In this document: positions 60,230-64,000 of the stretch, piece after piece
How the letters are laid out: each line of letters begins with the position of its first letter
Numbering within the stretch: the stretch's first letter is position 1
NCBI GenBank assembly: GCA_003667245.1
Contig: RCNN01000066.1
Span: 1-64,000, forward strand
DNA: 64,000 nt
Direction of reading: 5' to 3'
From: Heterostelium multicystogenum
Taxonomy: Eukaryota; Evosea; Eumycetozoa; Acytosteliales; Acytosteliaceae
The notes under the pieces: model-generated
The model's input: only the letters and a program-made list of their open reading frames with translations
What the model was told of the DNA's origin: nothing
Database searches by the model: none
Position numbers and translations under genes: made by a program

Positions 60230-61881
60230 TTAAATGTTTCCAACATCCTTTAGAATCATTAACTTCAATTCAGTGTATTCTTCAATTGTATTTTTGATAC
60301 CTTCTCTTCCAAGTCCAGAACCCTTAATACCACCATACTAGAAGTAGATAAAGCACTGATTAGTCTAATCAAATTCAAAGCTAATTGTTATGTTTTACAC
60401 TTACAGCTTGAGAATCAACTCTAACAGATGGAATATCGTTGATTACTACTGCTCCAACCTCAATATGGTTGAATGCATAGTATGCTCTGTGGATGTCATT
60501 GGTAAATACACCGGCTTGAAGTCCGTACTCTGTGGAATTGACACGATCAACTACCTCCTTGAAGTCGGTGAATGGCTCAATGTAAAACACTGGACCAAAT
60601 ACTTCCTTACAGGAGACGTCGGAGTGCTTTGGTGGGTTTTCAAGAATAGTCAAATCAAAAATAGAACCGTCACGCTTTCCTCCAAAAAGTAGCTTAGCAC
60701 CATCCTTTACTGCAGAGGATACCCATTTCTCAACTCTAATTGCATCGTTCTCTGTAATCATTGGTCCAAGGAATGTCGATGGGTTCATTGGATCTCCACG
60801 TCTTTGATTGAGTGGCTTGACACCCTCTACTAACAGTTGCTTCACACGCTCATAATGGTCCTGGTGGATGTATACACGTTGGACACTGATGCAGCTTTGT
60901 CCTTGAGAATAGAAAGCTCCAAACAAGATTCTGGAGACAATGTGGCTAAGCTTAGATTCATCGATTACCTTGTCGACAATGCAAGCAGCAATACCACCAA
61001 GCTCCAAAACAACCTTCTTTCTTCCGGCTTCTTCTTTGATCTTCCAACCAACACCTGGACTTCCTGTGAATGATACCAATTTGAATCGATCATCACGACT
61101 CAAGATTGGTGCATCCTGTAGGGTTGTAGGGAAAATGGAAAAGGCACCCTCGGGCAAATCGGACTCGGCCAGAAGCTCACCTAGCAGAAGTGCAGAAATA
61201 GGTGTACGGTCTGAAGGCTTCAAAACGAAAGGGCAACCAGCAGCAATGGCTGGAGCAATTTTGTGTGCACATAGATTGAGTGGAAAGTTGAATGGTGCAA
61301 TCATGGAGATTGGACCGACTGGGAAACGTCTTGAAATGGATTGGAATCCTGTATTTCTATGTGAAATATCAAGCTGTGCAGTCTCACCATAATGACGGAC
61401 AGCCTCCTCTGCAGCAACGGTGAAAGTATCGATAGCACGACCGACCTCAGCACGTGCATCAGAAATTGGCTTACCAACCTCAACAACTATAGCCTCTGCA
61501 AACTCCTCTTGTCTCTTTACCAACTTCTCGGCAATATTTAAAAGCACCAGCTTTTTATGGAAAGAAGTCAGCTTTGACATTGGTGCAGCACACTCCACTG
61601 ACTTTTCGATTGCTTTATTAATCATATCATAATTGGCAAATGGCACTGTTGATACATGCTACATATGTGTTGCAACTACCGAATTAGAAAATCATCTCCA
61701 AATATATTGATGAATGTTAAGTAGTAGTAGTAGTACTTCTACCACTAATCCAATTTACCTTATTTGTAAATTTATCGATGACATTTAAGTAACTACTTGA
61801 AGTGGTAACAGGTTTATTTGCAATATAAATTGGATATGTTTGTTTAACATAGTTACCCAATCTCGAAAATGGAGTTGACAT
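60230..61881 (-). CDS. NAD(P)-dependent aldehyde dehydrogenase
   Basis: Exons are 61881-61759, 61658-60405 and 60337-60230; 494 aa, intact. ALDH signature sites: the oxyanion Asn in IAPFNFPLNL, FTGSPGVG for cofactor, catalytic Glu in VVLELGG, catalytic Cys in QGQSCISVQR, and EVFGPV. The C-terminal oligomerisation strand is encoded by the last exon (YGGIKGSGLGREGIKNTIEE). It resembles the GAPN/lactaldehyde-succinate-semialdehyde type of ALDH rather than classical ALDH2, but the substrate cannot be fixed. The first exon adds an N-terminal 41 residues (MSTPFSRLGNYVKQTYPIY), which might be a mitochondrial leader. Donors GTAAGT and GTAAAT and acceptors are standard. Confidence 0.9.
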
Positions 61882-62592
61882 ATCTTTAATAATTTATTAC
61901 TATTATTGCAATCAAAGATTATCTATTTCAATATTTTTAAATTTCTTTATTTCTACTTAGCTATTAACTATATATTCTAACTGTTAGATTTAGATAGATA
62001 GTGATAGATAGATATATATGCTGCTTTTGTTTGATAAAAATAGTAATTTTAAATGGTATTCAAAAGAAATGTTGTTTGTTTGTTTTTGTTAATTTTAAGG
62101 TGAAGTTGGGAATTGGGATTTACCATTAAATGATCACTTCCCTTTTTAGTTGTTTTTGCTTGAAAAAATAATTATTTTATAATTTTAAATGCAATTTGCA
62201 AAACATTTTTTAATTCCATCCACACTTCAGTGGAAATTCATATGACCAGGAATTTATTCATTTGCCGATTTTCATAATTTGCAGTGTTTTAGATTTTGTT
62301 CATTGTGTCTTGTAAACCGTCACACCACACGAGATTTATAAATCTTATTACTCATGTATATCTAATATTAAATAAATAACTGTAATAATTGTAGATACTT
62401 TTATAAAAGTAATAATAATAATACCAATTCTAATTAGTATATATATAATACAACTATCTAAACTATTTATTACTAGTCAATCATATATATATATAAAATA
62501 GTAAAAACTTATTTATTATTTGTGTAGAATTAAAAACTATTTGTTGAAATATATAATTGTAATAGTTATAGTAATAGTAAATACTATCAAAA
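61882..62592. other. Divergent promoter region
   Basis: About 710 bp between the divergent starts of the aldehyde dehydrogenase and LDAH genes, AT-rich, with a GATA-like run near 61993-62020. No ORF. Confidence 0.5.
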
Positions 62593-63558
62593 ATGGTTGA
62601 ATTAATATTAGATCGTATAACATTGCCAAAATCAATTAGAGGTTTTGATCAAACTGATATGTTGTCAACTAAGACCAATCATGACTCTACAATCAAGTTG
62701 ATTATTGTACCTGGCAATCCAGGCCTGATCGAGTTTTATATAGAATTTATCAAATCACTTTATCATTATCTTGACTGCCAATATGATATTTTAGGATGTA
62801 TGTTCATCGGACCACTCTCAAAATGAGATGAACTAATAGCTCTATCTTATTTAGTTTCTCACTTAGGTCATTGTGGTAAAATTGAAGATCAGTTTTCAGT
62901 GGAGGAACAGATTGAACACAAATCAATATGTCTCGAGTATCTCTTGCAATCTAGATACCAAAAGACCAGAGAAGACATCCAATTTGTATTGATTGGACAC
63001 TCTGTAGGATCATATATTTCACTAAAGACTATAAGGCGATACTCCGACAGATTCAATTTTATAAAGGAGATCAATTTGTTCCCAACTTTCAGAAATCTAT
63101 ATGATGGCTTGTCTCCATTCATCAAGGTTGCCGTGCAAAACGGCTTCCGTAATGCCCTGGCATCTGTTATTCATTACGTACCAACCTTTATAACCAACCA
63201 GATTCTCAGAGTAGTGCTGCCGACTGATGACATGCGTGTGGCACTCAAATATAAACTAGGTTACTGGACTGCAATGAACATTCTCTATATGGCATATACA
63301 GAGTGTGAAGATATCATTCAGGTCGACCAAGAGTGTCGTGATGTATTTGATGAACGTATCAATGACCTCCTTTTCATCTATGGAACATCCGATCCCTACA
63401 CACCCAAACAATTCACTGAAGACCTCGTGGCGATGTATCCTAGCGGAGCCATTGAATATGCAGCAGATGGAGTACCACATGCCTTTGTGCTGACACACTC
63501 TGATCTCATTGCAAAGAGGGTGTCAGACTGGTTGAAAAGCACATCTCAATTTCAGTAA
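62593..63558 (+). CDS. ldah: Lipid-droplet-associated hydrolase (LDAH family)
   Basis: Exons are 62593-62797 and 62855-63558; 302 aa, intact. The hallmark is the early oxyanion-loop sequence IIVPGNPGLIEFYIEF, then a nucleophile elbow IGHSVGSY (Ser), acid YGTSDPYTP and base DGVPHAFVLTHSD: a full catalytic triad. This combination and length identify the LDAH/UPF0554 family, ER- and droplet-associated serine hydrolases implicated in neutral-lipid turnover. Human LDAH is about 325 aa. No signal peptide is seen. Confidence 0.9.
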
Positions 63559-64000
63559 CACACTTACACACCACCCACATCGACACTCACCCGCGATCAC
63601 AATCAATTCCAGTTAATTGTTCACATTGTCAGCGACCTATTTATAATGATCCAGCCTGCTCAATAGTAACATACTCAATCAATTGAACTAAACAATCCAA
63701 ATTGAACTTGAATGTCTTTCCTCTTCACACAACACACTTTTTAATTGAAACCCTAACCTTAAAGTTATCTGTGTAATAATATTAATTCAAAGATCATACA
63801 ACCAATGTGCAAAAAAAAATAAAAAACAAGAAAACACCAGAGAAATTTGTTTGATTCTGTGAAAGATTTGGGGTGATTCTTGATCAACAATACCAAAACA
63901 CACAATCACAATGTCAAAAAAACTGGTGTTATATCTGATCAGGTTTGGGTGAAAAACCAAATAATTATCCCAATCAATCAAATTGAAACAACTTTTCTGC
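63559..64000. other. 3' flank, no gene seen
   Basis: Flank of LDAH and window edge. The reverse ORF at 63787-63981 is not supported by composition or starts. Confidence 0.45.

Overview
The window looks like nuclear DNA of a dictyostelid social amoeba. It is AT-rich, with compact genes broken by short GT/AG introns of about 50-120 bp. It carries families typical of these organisms: an F-box/FNIP-repeat protein, Asn/Gln/Ser-rich low-complexity proteins, small secreted Cys-rich and beta-helix surface proteins, and a Rheb with a CaaX end. Coding regions are less repeat-laden than I would expect of D. discoideum, so another dictyostelid group is likely; this is inference. I found no tRNA, rRNA, transposon, virus or CRISPR array.

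Layout. 0-3 kb: two divergent GBP-like NTPases, the left one broken and the right one fused to a fascin-like beta-trefoil. 3-5 kb: F-box/FNIP protein. 6-9 kb: nucleotidyltransferase-like domain fused to a short-chain dehydrogenase. 9-11 kb: secreted Cys-rich protein. 11.7-17 kb: DDX1 RNA helicase, a zinc-ribbon protein and ethanolamine-phosphate cytidylyltransferase. 17-19 kb: membrane-anchored M28 peptidase. 19-21.7 kb: no gene seen. 21.7-26 kb: beta-helix surface protein, a small conserved protein and a YxW-repeat protein. 26-30 kb: WASH complex subunit SWIP. 31.9-36.8 kb: Asn/Gln-rich protein and a CARMIL-like leucine-rich-repeat protein. 37.5-41.7 kb: Rheb and cytosolic HSP90. 42.5-46.6 kb: tandem pair of PMP-repeat surface proteins. 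46.9-48.8 kb: PPIL4-type cyclophilin. 49-55 kb: three tandem alpha/beta hydrolases. 56.5-63.6 kb: PIG-P, nicalin, an aldehyde dehydrogenase and an LDAH-type lipid-droplet hydrolase. The genes are a mix of housekeeping and surface/secreted functions; there is no operon-like logic, and the tandem arrays are the only clear functional clusters.

The most pervasive oddity is that about half the genes, including single-copy essential ones (HSP90, Rheb, DDX1, SWIP), can be read end to end only by ignoring one base, usually within a short A or T run. Splice phases agree with the corrected frames where I checked them. The simplest reading is systematic homopolymer over-calling in the assembly. The less likely alternative is widespread +1 frameshifting. 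The most interesting biology is the hydrolase triplet, where the usual nucleophile serine is Cys, Cys and Tyr; the NTPase-fascin fusion; and the tandem PMP-repeat proteins with conserved intron phases.
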